Shown piece after piece: positions 26,385 through 35,125 of a stretch of 64,000 nt of DNA. Under the pieces are notes generated by a model, which was not told where the DNA came from, did not search any database, and worked only from the letters and a program-made list of their open reading frames with translations. This stretch comes from Myroides sp. 1354 (GTDB lineage Bacteria > Bacteroidota > Bacteroidia > Flavobacteriales > Flavobacteriaceae): positions 32,971 through 96,970 of the forward strand of contig NZ_JACAGN010000010.1 of NCBI RefSeq assembly GCF_030324495.1, in the 5' to 3' direction. The translations under genes and the position numbers were made by a program. The stretch's first letter is position 1, and each line of letters starts with the position of its first letter.

Positions 26385-27451
26385 TGAAAAATAAAGCAAT
26401 ATACTTCTTATTTAGCTTGGCTTTGTTGACCAGCTGCAAAGATAAATTAGCCCCCGTATCACCTGATGCAATCCAACCCATTGTCGTAACAGAACAAACG
26501 GTTTTTGATACGGATGATCCTGCGATTTGGATCAATAAAAAAGAGGCGTCTAAAAGCTTGGTTATTGGAACGGATAAAGAGAATGGCGGTGGACTCTACG
26601 CTTATGATTTAAACGGAAAGATTGTTCATAAATTCGTCGATATGGCCCGTCCGAATAATGTGGATATCGCCTATGATTTTCCCTATCAAAATCAAAAGAT
26701 TGACGTGGCTGTGGTAACAGAGCGAAATGCCAATGCGATTCGCATTTTTAAATTGCCTGAATTAACCCCGATCGACGGAGGGGGATTGAAAGTGTTTGAA
26801 GGAGAAACAACAGAAGAGTATAATGAACCGATGGGGATTGCTTTGTATGAAGGAAAAGAAGGAGGGACAACGGTATTTTATGCGATTGTAGGGCGAAAAA
26901 ACGGACCTGCTGAGGATTATTTGTGGCAATATGCCTATGAAACTCGTGCAGATGGAAAGGTAGAGTTACAGCTGGTGAGAAAATTTGGAGCCTACAGCGG
27001 AAAGAAAGAAATTGAAGCAATTGCGGTGGACCAGGAATTGGGGTATGTATACTATTCTGATGAGGTGGCAGGGGTACGTAAGTATTATGCTGATCCTGCA
27101 AAGGGAGATCGAGAATTGGCCTTCTTTGCGCAATCAGATGCTAAACGCGATCATGAGGGGATTGCGATTTACAAAAAGGATGCAACAACAGGATATTTGG
27201 TGGTATCCAATCAACAAGACAATTCAATATTGATTTACCCTAGAGAAGGAGAAGCGAGCAATCCACATGAACATCGATTAATTACAACGATTCCCGTATC
27301 AGCCATTGAATGCGACGGATTGGAAATCACATCCCGTGAACTTGATCCTCGTTTTCCTCAAGGTATGCTAGTGATGATGAGCAACGGCAAAGTATTTCAT
27401 TATTACGATTGGGCGATGATTCAAGAAAAAATAGATCAAGCAAAAAAATAA
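26384..27451 (+). CDS. Beta-propeller phytase, lipoprotein
   Basis: A 355-residue lipoprotein (LFSLALLTSCKDK, lipid Cys18) of the calcium-dependent beta-propeller phytase family. Key stretches are DTDDPAIWIN (about 43-52), IGTDKENGGGLYAYDLNGK (about 62-80), RPNNVDIAYDF, ERNANAIRIF, EPMGIALYEG, ADQ-like SDAKRDHEGIAIY and a final ECDGLEITSR. It removes phosphate groups from phytate. Co-transcribed with the phosphatase, which could finish dephosphorylation, and placed after the TonB receptor. This is a coherent phosphate-scavenging locus. Confidence 0.92.
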   Translation: MKNKAIYFLFSLALLTSCKDKLAPVSPDAIQPIVVTEQTVFDTDDPAIWINKKEASKSLVIGTDKENGGGLYAYDLNGKIVHKFVDMARPNNVDIAYDFPYQNQKIDVAVVTERNANAIRIFKLPELTPIDGGGLKVFEGETTEEYNEPMGIALYEGKEGGTTVFYAIVGRKNGPAEDYLWQYAYETRADGKVELQLVRKFGAYSGKKEIEAIAVDQELGYVYYSDEVAGVRKYYADPAKGDRELAFFAQSDAKRDHEGIAIYKKDATTGYLVVSNQQDNSILIYPREGEASNPHEHRLITTIPVSAIECDGLEITSRELDPRFPQGMLVMMSNGKVFHYYDWAMIQEKIDQAKK

Positions 27452-27464
27452 AGAATTTCAACAT

Positions 27465-27495
27465 AAAAAAGACATCTCTTGGGATGTCTTTTTTT
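27465..27495 (+). terminator. Terminator after the phytase gene
   Basis: AAAAAAGACATC / GATGTCTTTTTTT with a 6-base loop. An additional 11-bp inverted repeat built on GAGAGGGTGAG / CTCACCCTCTC follows at 27503-27553. Confidence 0.85.
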
Positions 27496-27644
27496 ATGGT
27501 AGGAGAGGGTGAGACGTTGAGGCGATCAGAATTTCTCACCACCTCACCCTCTCACCCTCTTTAAAATAAAGTTTTTCAATCGAGAGGAAAGAAAATCAAC
27601 TTCCTTTTTCGTATCTTTAAGAATTATCAAAAAGAAAAAACACT

Positions 27645-28517
27645 ATGAGTTATACGGAAAAAATGTTGCCGTCAACGGCATTAAAAGATAAAGTAGTTAT
27701 TGTTACAGGAGGAGGAAGTGGTTTGGGAAGATCCATGTCGGCTTACTTCATGGAAATTGGAGCTAAAGTAGTGATTACTTCTCGCGACTTAGATAAATTA
27801 CAACAAACGGCGAAAGAGTTAGAAGAACAAACTGGAGGCGAATGTTTTCCGGTGAGTTGTGATGTGAGACATTATGAGCAAGTAGAACAGATGTTACAAG
27901 CTGTATTGGATAAATGGGGAAAAGTAGATGTATTACTCAACAATGCAGCGGGTAATTTTATTTCACCTACAGAGCGATTGTCGTCGAATGCGTTTGATAC
28001 CATTGTAGATATCGTATTAAAAGGAACGAAAAACTGTACGCTGGTTTTAGGGAAGCATTGGATTGAGCAAAAGCAACGCAATACGGTTGTTTTGAATATT
28101 ACGACAACTTATGCTTGGACAGGTTCGGCTTATGTGGTTCCTTCAGCTGTGGCAAAAGCGGGAGTCTTAGCTATGACGAGAAGCTTGGCGGTAGAATGGG
28201 CCAAATATGGCATGCGTTTCAATGCTATTGCACCTGGACCTTTTCCAACAAAAGGAGCTTGGGATCGCTTATTACCGGGAGATTTAAAAGAAAAATTTGA
28301 CCTGACAAAGAAGATTCCACTGCGCAGAGTAGGAGAACATCAAGAACTAGCCAATTTAGCTGCTTATCTGATTTCTGACTTTTCAAGCTATATCAATGGA
28401 GAGGTAATTACCATTGACGGAGGGGAATGGCTACAAGGAGCTGGAGAGTTTAATATGTTAGATCAAATTCCAGAAGCGATGTGGGATCAGTTAGAAGCAA
28501 GTGTACGCAAGAAATAA
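27645..28517 (+). CDS. SDR oxidoreductase, 2,4-dienoyl-CoA reductase-like
   Basis: A 290-residue Rossmann-fold enzyme. NADP(H) motif TGGGSGLG (about 21-28) and NNAAGNFISPTERLS (about 98-112) are seen. The active-site stretch TTTYAWTGSAYVVPSAVAKAG (split as TTTYAWTG, about 148-155, and SAVAKAG, about 161-167) resembles mitochondrial 2,4-dienoyl-CoA reductase DECR1, where the Tyr precedes the Lys by more than the usual YxxxK spacing. MRFNAIAPGPFPTKGAW is also DECR-like. Likely role: reduction of dienoyl-CoA from unsaturated fatty acids. No other beta-oxidation gene is adjacent. Confidence 0.85.
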   Translation: MSYTEKMLPSTALKDKVVIVTGGGSGLGRSMSAYFMEIGAKVVITSRDLDKLQQTAKELEEQTGGECFPVSCDVRHYEQVEQMLQAVLDKWGKVDVLLNNAAGNFISPTERLSSNAFDTIVDIVLKGTKNCTLVLGKHWIEQKQRNTVVLNITTTYAWTGSAYVVPSAVAKAGVLAMTRSLAVEWAKYGMRFNAIAPGPFPTKGAWDRLLPGDLKEKFDLTKKIPLRRVGEHQELANLAAYLISDFSSYINGEVITIDGGEWLQGAGEFNMLDQIPEAMWDQLEASVRKK

Positions 28518-28537
28518 AGTGACAAATAAAATAAGTT

Positions 28538-28583
28538 AAAAAAAAGGGTATTCTTTTGGATAATAAGAGATTACCCTTTTTTT
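28538..28583 (+). terminator. Terminator after the SDR gene
   Basis: A-rich AAAAAAGGGTA pairs with TACCCTTTTTTT across a 21-base loop. Confidence 0.7.
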
Positions 28584-28680
28584 AATTCAAGGTTCTCAAT
28601 TGAGAATGTTAATAAAATAGATTTTATATACAGATAATTAATTGTATTTTTACCACTCAAAAATTTTTGATACGAAAAAA

Positions 28681-29445
28681 ATGGGGAAAATTATAGCTGT
28701 AGCAAATCAGAAGGGGGGAGTAGGTAAAACTACGACTTCTGTTAATTTAGCTGCTTCATTAGGAGCACTAGAAAAAAAGGTATTGTTAATTGATGCCGAT
28801 CCTCAGGCGAATGCTACTTCTGGTTTAGGAGTAGATGTAGAAGCTGTTGAAATAGGAACCTATGAAGTTCTAGAACACAGTTGTACTCCTGCTGAAGCTG
28901 TAGTTGATTGCACAGCCCCCAATGTATATTTAATTCCAGCTCATATTGATTTAGTTGCGATTGAAATCGAACTAGTTGATAAGAAAAATAGGGAATATAT
29001 GCTAAAAGAAGCTTTACAGTCAATTAAAGATAAATATGATTACATCATTATTGATTGTGCGCCTTCTTTGGGATTATTGACATTAAATGCATTAACTGCG
29101 GCTGATTCAGTGATTATTCCAATTCAGTGTGAATACTTCGCCTTAGAAGGATTAGGGAAATTGTTGAATACAATTAAAAGTGTGCAACGCATTCACAATC
29201 CTAAACTAGATATTGAAGGACTATTATTGACGATGTATGATTCGCGTCTGCGTTTGTCCAATCAAGTAGTAGAGGAAGTGCAAAAACACTTCAATGACAT
29301 GGTTTTTGACACCATTATTCAACGTAATGTGAAATTAAGTGAAGCACCGAGTTTTGGTGAAAGTATTATAAATTACGATGCAACAAGTAAAGGTGCTACA
29401 AATTATATTAATTTAGCGGAGGAAATAGTAAAAAAGAATCACTAA
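28681..29445 (+). CDS. parA: Chromosome-partitioning ATPase ParA (Soj)
   Basis: A 254-residue ParA/MinD-type ATPase that moves ParB-bound origins over the nucleoid. Deviant Walker A KGGVGKTT lies at residues 10-17, DADPQANAT at about 39-47 and the switch DCAPSLGLL at about 124-132. No N-terminal DNA-binding domain is present, as in chromosomal Soj. The ATG at 28681 is chosen over an in-frame TTG at 28642 because it gives the family's standard MGKIIAVANQKGG start. parB follows 24 bases later. Confidence 0.96.
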   Translation: MGKIIAVANQKGGVGKTTTSVNLAASLGALEKKVLLIDADPQANATSGLGVDVEAVEIGTYEVLEHSCTPAEAVVDCTAPNVYLIPAHIDLVAIEIELVDKKNREYMLKEALQSIKDKYDYIIIDCAPSLGLLTLNALTAADSVIIPIQCEYFALEGLGKLLNTIKSVQRIHNPKLDIEGLLLTMYDSRLRLSNQVVEEVQKHFNDMVFDTIIQRNVKLSEAPSFGESIINYDATSKGATNYINLAEEIVKKNH

Positions 29446-29469
29446 AAAATAGGAGAGGAAAGATAAACT

Positions 29470-30372
29470 ATGGCAAAAGCAATAAAAAAACAAGCTTTAG
29501 GAAGAGGATTGTCAGCGCTATTAAAGGATCCTGATAACGATATTAAATCGATTGATGATACCAATGCAGACAAAGTTGTAGGGAATATCATTGAATTGGA
29601 TTTAGAAGCAATTGAGATTAATCCATTTCAGCCTCGTACCAATTTTAATGAAGAATCCCTTCAAGAATTAGCGAGTAGTATTCGCGAGTTAGGGGTGATT
29701 CAACCGATTACGGTTCGAAAAATTGACTTTAATAAATATCAGTTAATTTCAGGGGAAAGAAGGTTAAGAGCTTCTAAAATTGCTGGCTTATCCACGATTC
29801 CTGCTTATATTCGCATCGCAAACGACAATGATTCGCTTGTTATGGCTTTGGTTGAAAATATCCAACGCCACGATTTAGATCCAATCGAGATTGCTATGTC
29901 TTATCAACGTTTGATGGAGGAAATTAGCTTGACACAGGAGCAAGTAAGTGATCGTGTAGGTAAAAAGAGATCTACTATTGCTAACTATTTGCGTTTGTTG
30001 AGGTTAGATCCAATCATTCAAACAGGGATTCGAGATGGTTTTATTACGATGGGACACGGAAGAGCCATCATTACCATTGAGGACTTAGACGTACAAACGG
30101 ATATTTACCATAAAATTATAGCCGAAAATTTATCTGTTCGCGAAACGGAAGCCTTAGTTAAAAATTATCAAGAGGGGGATAAGGAACAAGCCAAGGTAAA
30201 AGCTCAACCTAAACCTCAACCTGTTGTACCAGAAACGTATAGACAGTCATTTGGCAAGTTCTTTGGTGCAAAAGTCGATATTAAGGCAAGCCATAGCGGA
30301 AAAGGAAAAATTACGATTCCTTTTTACTCAGAAGAAGATTTAGAGCGTATTATCAAACTTTTAGACAAGTAG
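29470..30372 (+). CDS. parB: Chromosome-partitioning protein ParB (Spo0J)
   Basis: A 300-residue ParB: N-terminal KKQALGRGLSALL, CTPase/N-domain IEINPFQPRTNFNEESLQELA-type region (about 50-72) with the GERRLRA motif (about 96-102) and ENIQRHDLDPIE, the HTH LTQEQVSDRVGKKRSTIANYL (two halves, about 154-174), and a C-terminal dimerisation region after a Pro/Gln linker. It loads at parS and works with ParA. I found no convincing parS copy in the window. Its stop overlaps the next start (TAGTG). Confidence 0.95.
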   Translation: MAKAIKKQALGRGLSALLKDPDNDIKSIDDTNADKVVGNIIELDLEAIEINPFQPRTNFNEESLQELASSIRELGVIQPITVRKIDFNKYQLISGERRLRASKIAGLSTIPAYIRIANDNDSLVMALVENIQRHDLDPIEIAMSYQRLMEEISLTQEQVSDRVGKKRSTIANYLRLLRLDPIIQTGIRDGFITMGHGRAIITIEDLDVQTDIYHKIIAENLSVRETEALVKNYQEGDKEQAKVKAQPKPQPVVPETYRQSFGKFFGAKVDIKASHSGKGKITIPFYSEEDLERIIKLLDK

Positions 30373-30965
30373 TGAGAAGTAAATTTTTATTGATAATGAT
30401 TTTCAGTATGCTTTTTCAAGTGACAAGTTTTGCACAAGAAGAAGCAATTGAAAAAGAGAGTAAAAAAGAAAAGAGAAAGAAAGAGGCTGCGTATAAACCT
30501 CTTGATCCTGTTGCACCCTCTCGTGCCGCATTCTATACTACAATCGTTCCTGGTTTGGGACAGATTTACAACAAGAAATATTGGAAGGTTCCTCTAGTGT
30601 ATGCGGGAATTGGAATTCCGGTTTACTTTTGGGCAGATAACCAACGCAATTACGATCGTTATCGCAACGAGTATAAAAATAGATTGCAAGGAAAAGTAGA
30701 TCAAACCGATGAAACCCTTGCGGGATTAGATGATCAGCGTTTACTTGATGGGCAAAATTTCTACCGAAAAAACAGAGATTTATCTGTTGTTATTGCAGTG
30801 GGATTCTATGTGTTGAGTATTGTTGATGCTAACGTAGATGCGCATTTGATGCAATTCAATGTCAATGAAAACTTGACCATTAAACCCGTAATTGAATTTG
30901 ATCAAAAGGGATTGCTTCAACAGCAACAATACCAATACGCGATTAATGTACAATATCGCTTTTAA
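30372..30965 (+). CDS. DUF5683 family membrane protein
   Basis: A 197-residue protein starting with GTG that overlaps the parB stop by one base. It has a signal peptide (1-21, cleavage before QEEAIEKES), a Lys/Glu-rich linker, then PSRAAFYTTIVPGLGQIYNKKYWKVPLVYAG (parts at about 49-79), typical of DUF5683, a hydrophobic segment (about 134-153), and an aromatic C-terminus (INVQYRF) like outer-membrane proteins. Function unknown. The parA-parB-DUF5683-dapB-lepB-wbqC order is conserved in flavobacteria. Confidence 0.8.
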   Translation: MRSKFLLIMIFSMLFQVTSFAQEEAIEKESKKEKRKKEAAYKPLDPVAPSRAAFYTTIVPGLGQIYNKKYWKVPLVYAGIGIPVYFWADNQRNYDRYRNEYKNRLQGKVDQTDETLAGLDDQRLLDGQNFYRKNRDLSVVIAVGFYVLSIVDANVDAHLMQFNVNENLTIKPVIEFDQKGLLQQQQYQYAINVQYRF

Positions 30966-30979
30966 TCCGTACAAAACTT

Positions 30980-31687
30980 ATGAATATTGCATTACTAGGC
31001 TATGGTAAAATGGGTAAAATCATCGAGCGCATAGCTGTTGAAAGAGGGCATTCAATTGTCTATATCAAACAAAGAGAACAAGCGACAGGAAGTCTTAATC
31101 AAGCTGATGTGGCTATTGACTTTAGTGTGCCTGCTGTAGCTGTGACTAATATTAAGGAAGCTTTAGATGCTGGTGTTCCTGTTGTATGTGGAACCACAGG
31201 ATGGTTGGAGCACTATAGTGAAATCACAGCATTTTGTAAAGCGAAAGACAGCGCTTTCCTATATGGTTCAAACTTTAGTTTGGGGGTTAATATCTTCTTT
31301 GAGCTAAATGATTATCTAGCCAAAATGATGAAAAATTTTGAGCAATATGGCGTTTCCATGCAGGAAATTCACCATACACAAAAATTAGACGCTCCAAGTG
31401 GAACAGCAATCACGTTAGCAGAGGGAATTTTAGCAAATTCTAACTATGACAGCTGGACCTTAGATCCTCAACCCACAGACAAACAAATACACATCGATGC
31501 TGTAAGAGAAGATCAAGTACCTGGAACACATACGGTGCGTTATGATTCAACCATCGATCAAATTGAAATTAAACACACCGCTCATAGTCGCGAAGGATTT
31601 GCCTTAGGGGCTGTCATCGCTGCAGAGTGGATTAAAGATAAAAAAGGTATTTTCTCAATGAAAGACGTACTTAATTTGAAAAAATAA
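30980..31687 (+). CDS. dapB: 4-Hydroxy-tetrahydrodipicolinate reductase
   Basis: Second dedicated step of lysine and meso-diaminopimelate synthesis, using NAD(P)H. The 235-residue protein has the dinucleotide motif GYGKMGKIIE (about 7-16), CGTTGW (about 73-78), GSNFSLGVNIFFEL (about 100-113) and the substrate signature EIHHTQKLDAPSGTAITLA (about 131-149) with catalytic His134/Lys138 region. The short N-terminal half without long insert is normal for Bacteroidota. Confidence 0.96.
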   Translation: MNIALLGYGKMGKIIERIAVERGHSIVYIKQREQATGSLNQADVAIDFSVPAVAVTNIKEALDAGVPVVCGTTGWLEHYSEITAFCKAKDSAFLYGSNFSLGVNIFFELNDYLAKMMKNFEQYGVSMQEIHHTQKLDAPSGTAITLAEGILANSNYDSWTLDPQPTDKQIHIDAVREDQVPGTHTVRYDSTIDQIEIKHTAHSREGFALGAVIAAEWIKDKKGIFSMKDVLNLKK

Positions 31688-31716
31688 GTAAATTGGGATT
31701 CTAAAAAATAATAAGT

Positions 31717-33303
31717 ATGACAATAGCACAATGGTTTATTTTTTTCCTGCTGATTCAAGTCGTTCACTTTATAGGAACGTGGAAATTGTATGTAAAAGCA
31801 GGTAGAAAAGCTTGGGAAGCCGCTGTTCCAGTATATAATGGCGTAGTGTTGATGAAGATTATTAATCGCCCTTGGTGGTGGGTAATCTTGCTGTTTATTC
31901 CCATTGTAAATTTGATTATGTTCCCCGTTGTTTGGGTGGAAACGTTGAGAAGTTTTGGAAAAAAATCAACATTGGATACGATTTTAGGTGTAATAACACT
32001 TGGATTGTATGTAGCTTTCATCAATTATGTAGGCGATGTACAATACCGTGAAAATCGATCGCTAAAACCAGAAACGGAATCTGGAGAATTCGTTAGTTCA
32101 ATCTTATTTGCTGTAGTCGTAGCAACTGTGATTCATACCTATGCAATTCAACCCTATACGATTCCAACTTCCTCTTTAGAGAAGACGCTACTAGTAGGGG
32201 ACTTCTTATTTGTAAGTAAGTTTCACTATGGAGCGAGAACACCAATGACAACGGTTGCACTACCAATGGTACACGATACCATTCCAGGTACTTCGCGTAA
32301 ATCTTACTTAAACAAACCCCATTTACCCTATTTTAGATTGCCTGGTTTCCAAAAAGTACAACACAACGATATTGTGGTGTTCAACTGGCCTGTCGATACG
32401 ATTTACAAGTTTAATGATCCTGTGAAACGACCAGGGGTAATGAAACCCATTGACAAGAAAACCAATTACGTAAAACGCGCCGTTGGTTTACCTGGAGAGA
32501 ATCTGTCTGTGAAAGATGGAATCGTGTTTATTAACGATAAAGAATTACAATTAAACGATAGAGCTAAGGTTCAATACAGCTATTTGATTGAAACAGATGG
32601 TACTTTAGATTTAAGAAAAATCATCAGTGATCGAAAAATTAGCGATTATGTAACGTATGTTAATAATCCACAGTATGCTGTTTACTTCCAATCATTGACC
32701 AATGATGATGTGGAATATTTAAAGACATTTAGCGCTGTTAAAGGAGTGACAAGAAGCCCAGACATGACTCAATTGTTTCAATACAGCATGCCGAAAGGAT
32801 ATATCTTCCCACATAATAAACCAGATTGGACAGAAACGAATTTAGGTCCGATTCACATTCCGGCTGAGGGAGAAACTATCACGCTTACAGAAGAGAATTT
32901 ACCGATGTATAAACGCGCAATTCGCGTATATGAAGGCAATGAGTTGGAGGTGAAAGATGGTCAAATCTACATCAATGGACAAGCGACAAATCAATATACC
33001 TTCAAACAAAACTATTACTTCATGATGGGGGATAACCGCAACAATTCAGAAGATAGTAGAATGTGGGGATTCGTCCCAGAAGATCACATTGTAGGTAAAC
33101 CTGTATTTGTATGGATGAGTTTGGATCAAGCGATTCCATGGTCTAAGGCCTTAGATAAAATCCGTTGGGACCGTTTGTTTACTACTGTAAATGGCAATGG
33201 AACACAAGTATCGTATTTCCCTTACTTTGCAGTAATTCTTATAGGATGGGGGGGATACAGCTTATACAAAAGAAGAAAAGAAAAAAAGAATTCTAAGTTT
33301 TAA
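31717..33303 (+). CDS. lepB: Signal peptidase I
   Basis: Membrane-bound Ser-Lys protease removing signal peptides. The 528 residues are far longer than E. coli LepB (324) but usual for flavobacteria. N-terminal TM segments (about 3-20, 47-70, 85-105) precede TM about 128-146. The catalytic Ser is in IPTSSLEKTLLVGD (about 149-162) and the Lys in NYVKRAVGLPGE (about 250-261). A long insert (about 275-415) separates this from the C-terminal box FMMGDNRNNSEDSRMWGFVP (about 431-450). A final TM lies near 503-520. Cotranscribed with dapB and the WbqC gene. Confidence 0.95.
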   Translation: MTIAQWFIFFLLIQVVHFIGTWKLYVKAGRKAWEAAVPVYNGVVLMKIINRPWWWVILLFIPIVNLIMFPVVWVETLRSFGKKSTLDTILGVITLGLYVAFINYVGDVQYRENRSLKPETESGEFVSSILFAVVVATVIHTYAIQPYTIPTSSLEKTLLVGDFLFVSKFHYGARTPMTTVALPMVHDTIPGTSRKSYLNKPHLPYFRLPGFQKVQHNDIVVFNWPVDTIYKFNDPVKRPGVMKPIDKKTNYVKRAVGLPGENLSVKDGIVFINDKELQLNDRAKVQYSYLIETDGTLDLRKIISDRKISDYVTYVNNPQYAVYFQSLTNDDVEYLKTFSAVKGVTRSPDMTQLFQYSMPKGYIFPHNKPDWTETNLGPIHIPAEGETITLTEENLPMYKRAIRVYEGNELEVKDGQIYINGQATNQYTFKQNYYFMMGDNRNNSEDSRMWGFVPEDHIVGKPVFVWMSLDQAIPWSKALDKIRWDRLFTTVNGNGTQVSYFPYFAVILIGWGGYSLYKRRKEKKNSKF

Positions 33304-33305
33304 TA

Positions 33306-33935
33306 ATGTCGAATACAATTATACTACATCCAACTTATTTTCCTTCTATAAGTCACTATGTAGCGATGGCACAAGCAGAAGAACTCGTTTTTGAAGTGGA
33401 AGACAACTTTCAAAAGCAAACCAATAGAAACCGAATGTATATTCACAGTGCTAATGGTGTTCAAATGTTGAATATTCCCATCAAACACAAAAAAGAAGGA
33501 GTAAATCAAAGATTTAAAGAAGTTGAAATTGAATATGCTTTTGGATGGCAAAAGCAGCACTTTAAGAGCTTAGAAGCGGCTTATCGTACTTCACCCTACT
33601 TTGAGTACTTTGAAGATGATATTCGCCCTATTTTCGAGAAACACCACAAGTATATGCTGGACCTCAATTTAGAGATTCACGAAATCATCACAGATTGCTT
33701 AGGTGTAGATTGGAAATACCGTAAAACAGAAGAGTATCTAAAAGAAGTTTCAGCCGATGTGCTTGATTTTAGAATACTAGCCAACGGTAAAAAAGATGAG
33801 AATCAATTCGAATCCTATATCCAAGTCTTTCAAGATAAGAATGGATTTCTAAACAACTTGAGTATTTTAGACTTGTTGTTCAACGAAGGACGAAATGCCG
33901 TTGATTATTTACAACGTCAACAGTTAATTAGATAA
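33306..33935 (+). CDS. WbqC family protein
   Basis: A 209-residue cytosolic protein of the WbqC family: ILHPTYFPSISHYVAMAQAE start, NFQKQTNRNRMYIHSANG (about 34-51) and LNIPIKHKKEG. Members occur in polysaccharide clusters in some bacteria, and may act in sugar modification, but the biochemical role is not established. It starts 3 bases after lepB and ends the parA-to-wbqC run at a strong terminator. Confidence 0.85.
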   Translation: MSNTIILHPTYFPSISHYVAMAQAEELVFEVEDNFQKQTNRNRMYIHSANGVQMLNIPIKHKKEGVNQRFKEVEIEYAFGWQKQHFKSLEAAYRTSPYFEYFEDDIRPIFEKHHKYMLDLNLEIHEIITDCLGVDWKYRKTEEYLKEVSADVLDFRILANGKKDENQFESYIQVFQDKNGFLNNLSILDLLFNEGRNAVDYLQRQQLIR

Positions 33936-33967
33936 AAAAAACCTCCGCTAGAGCGGAGGTTTTTTTT
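33934..33967. terminator. Bidirectional terminator
   Basis: ACCTCCGCT / AGCGGAGGT with a 2-base gap, flanked by A7 and T7, between the convergent WbqC and peptidylprolyl isomerase genes. Confidence 0.9.
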
Positions 33968-33975
33968 ATCTAATT

Positions 33976-34033
33976 AGTTATCAGTTATGAGTTATCAGTT
34001 ATGAGTTACACTGATAACCCATAACCGATAACT
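33976..34033. repeat. Heptamer inverted repeat at the peptidylprolyl isomerase 3' end
   Basis: Left arm AGTTATC, AGTTATG, AGTTATC, AGTTATG (33977-34004) pairs with TGATAACCCATAACCGATAA (34012-34031) allowing G-T pairs. The right arm begins at the stop codon (TAG) of the minus-strand gene, the same arrangement as at fumC. Confidence 0.75.
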
Positions 34034-35120
34034 ATTTTCTATCTGCAGTTTCATATAATTTCATTTGAAACACTAAGTCTGTATTCGGTGGAATAGGACC
34101 AGCTCCACGCTCTCCATATGCCATATGAGCCGGAATGAAAATAATCGCTGTGTCACCAAAACTCATTTGCTCAATACCTTCAATAAAACCTGGGATTAAT
34201 CCTGTTTTAGCTCCAAATTTAAATGGAATAGGACCGTATCCGTTCATGTCTGCTCTGCGTTGATCAAAGGCATCAAACTCATTTAATAAAGAAACAATGC
34301 TTGAGTCAAATAAAAGCCCATTCTCAAAGAATCCTGCATAATCAACGAATACTTCTTGACTGATTACAGGTTTTTTACCTGCACCTTTCTCAATGATTAC
34401 ATACGATAAGCCAGAATCAAGTTTGGTTGCTTTGCTTTTTAAATCGGCAAATTGAGCGGCATATTTTTCTTGTGCACCGGCTAATTTATCTTCTTTTGCT
34501 TTTTTCTCTTTTGCTGCTTCTTCAAAGTAGTTTTTGAATACTTTTACGGCATCAAATTTTTTAGCTTCTTTTCCTTGACGGATGATTTTTACGCTCTCAA
34601 TTACGTCATCTTTTACGATGCTGTTTACTACATCCATTCCCTTTACGGTATAACCGAAAACAGAGTGTCTATTGTCTAAAAATTGCGTTGGTTTGTGTGT
34701 AATAAAGAATTGACTACCATTGGTGAATGGACCACTATTTGCCATGGATAAAGTTCCTGGTTTGTCATGTGTTAATTCAGGAGAAAACTCATCTTTAAAC
34801 ACATATCCAGGTCCACCCGCACCTGTTCCTGTTGGATCTCCCCCCTGGATTACGAAATCGTTCTCCACACGGTGAAATTTAATGCCATCGTAATACTGTT
34901 TTCCTTTGTATTGTTCATCAACAAAAGGGTTTTTTCCTTCAGCTAAACTCACAAAGTTAGCAACCGTTACTGGCGCTTTTTGATAGGCTAACTCAACGAT
35001 GATATGACCTTTGTTTGTTTTAATGTCTGCGTACAAACCATCAGGTAAATCTGATTTTTGCGTAGTACAAGACGACACTAAAGCGACTAAACTTAAAATT
35101 AGACTCGTCATTTTTTTCAT
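34032..35120 (-). CDS. Peptidylprolyl isomerase lipoprotein, cyclophilin-FKBP fusion
   Basis: A 362-residue lipoprotein (LVALVSSCTTQ, lipid Cys18) with two isomerase domains. The cyclophilin part covers about 28-195: FHRVENDFVIQGGDPTGTG (about 82-100), GTLSMANSGPFTNGSQFFIT (about 122-141) and FLDNRHSVFG. A charged helix (about 200-235) leads to an FKBP part (about 240-358) with VFVDYAGFFENGLLFDSS, GLIPGFIEGIEQM and AYGERGAGPIPPNTDLVF. It probably folds exported proteins in the periplasm. It lies 5 bases behind gldI. Confidence 0.92.
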   Translation of the reverse strand: MKKMTSLILSLVALVSSCTTQKSDLPDGLYADIKTNKGHIIVELAYQKAPVTVANFVSLAEGKNPFVDEQYKGKQYYDGIKFHRVENDFVIQGGDPTGTGAGGPGYVFKDEFSPELTHDKPGTLSMANSGPFTNGSQFFITHKPTQFLDNRHSVFGYTVKGMDVVNSIVKDDVIESVKIIRQGKEAKKFDAVKVFKNYFEEAAKEKKAKEDKLAGAQEKYAAQFADLKSKATKLDSGLSYVIIEKGAGKKPVISQEVFVDYAGFFENGLLFDSSIVSLLNEFDAFDQRRADMNGYGPIPFKFGAKTGLIPGFIEGIEQMSFGDTAIIFIPAHMAYGERGAGPIPPNTDLVFQMKLYETADRK

Positions 35121-35125
35121 TTTTA

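Noticed and set aside
28642..28680. Extension of ParA to the in-frame TTG at 28642
   Set aside because: The extra 13 residues (MYFYHSKIFDTKK) do not fit the family, and the ATG at 28681 gives the standard N-terminus.
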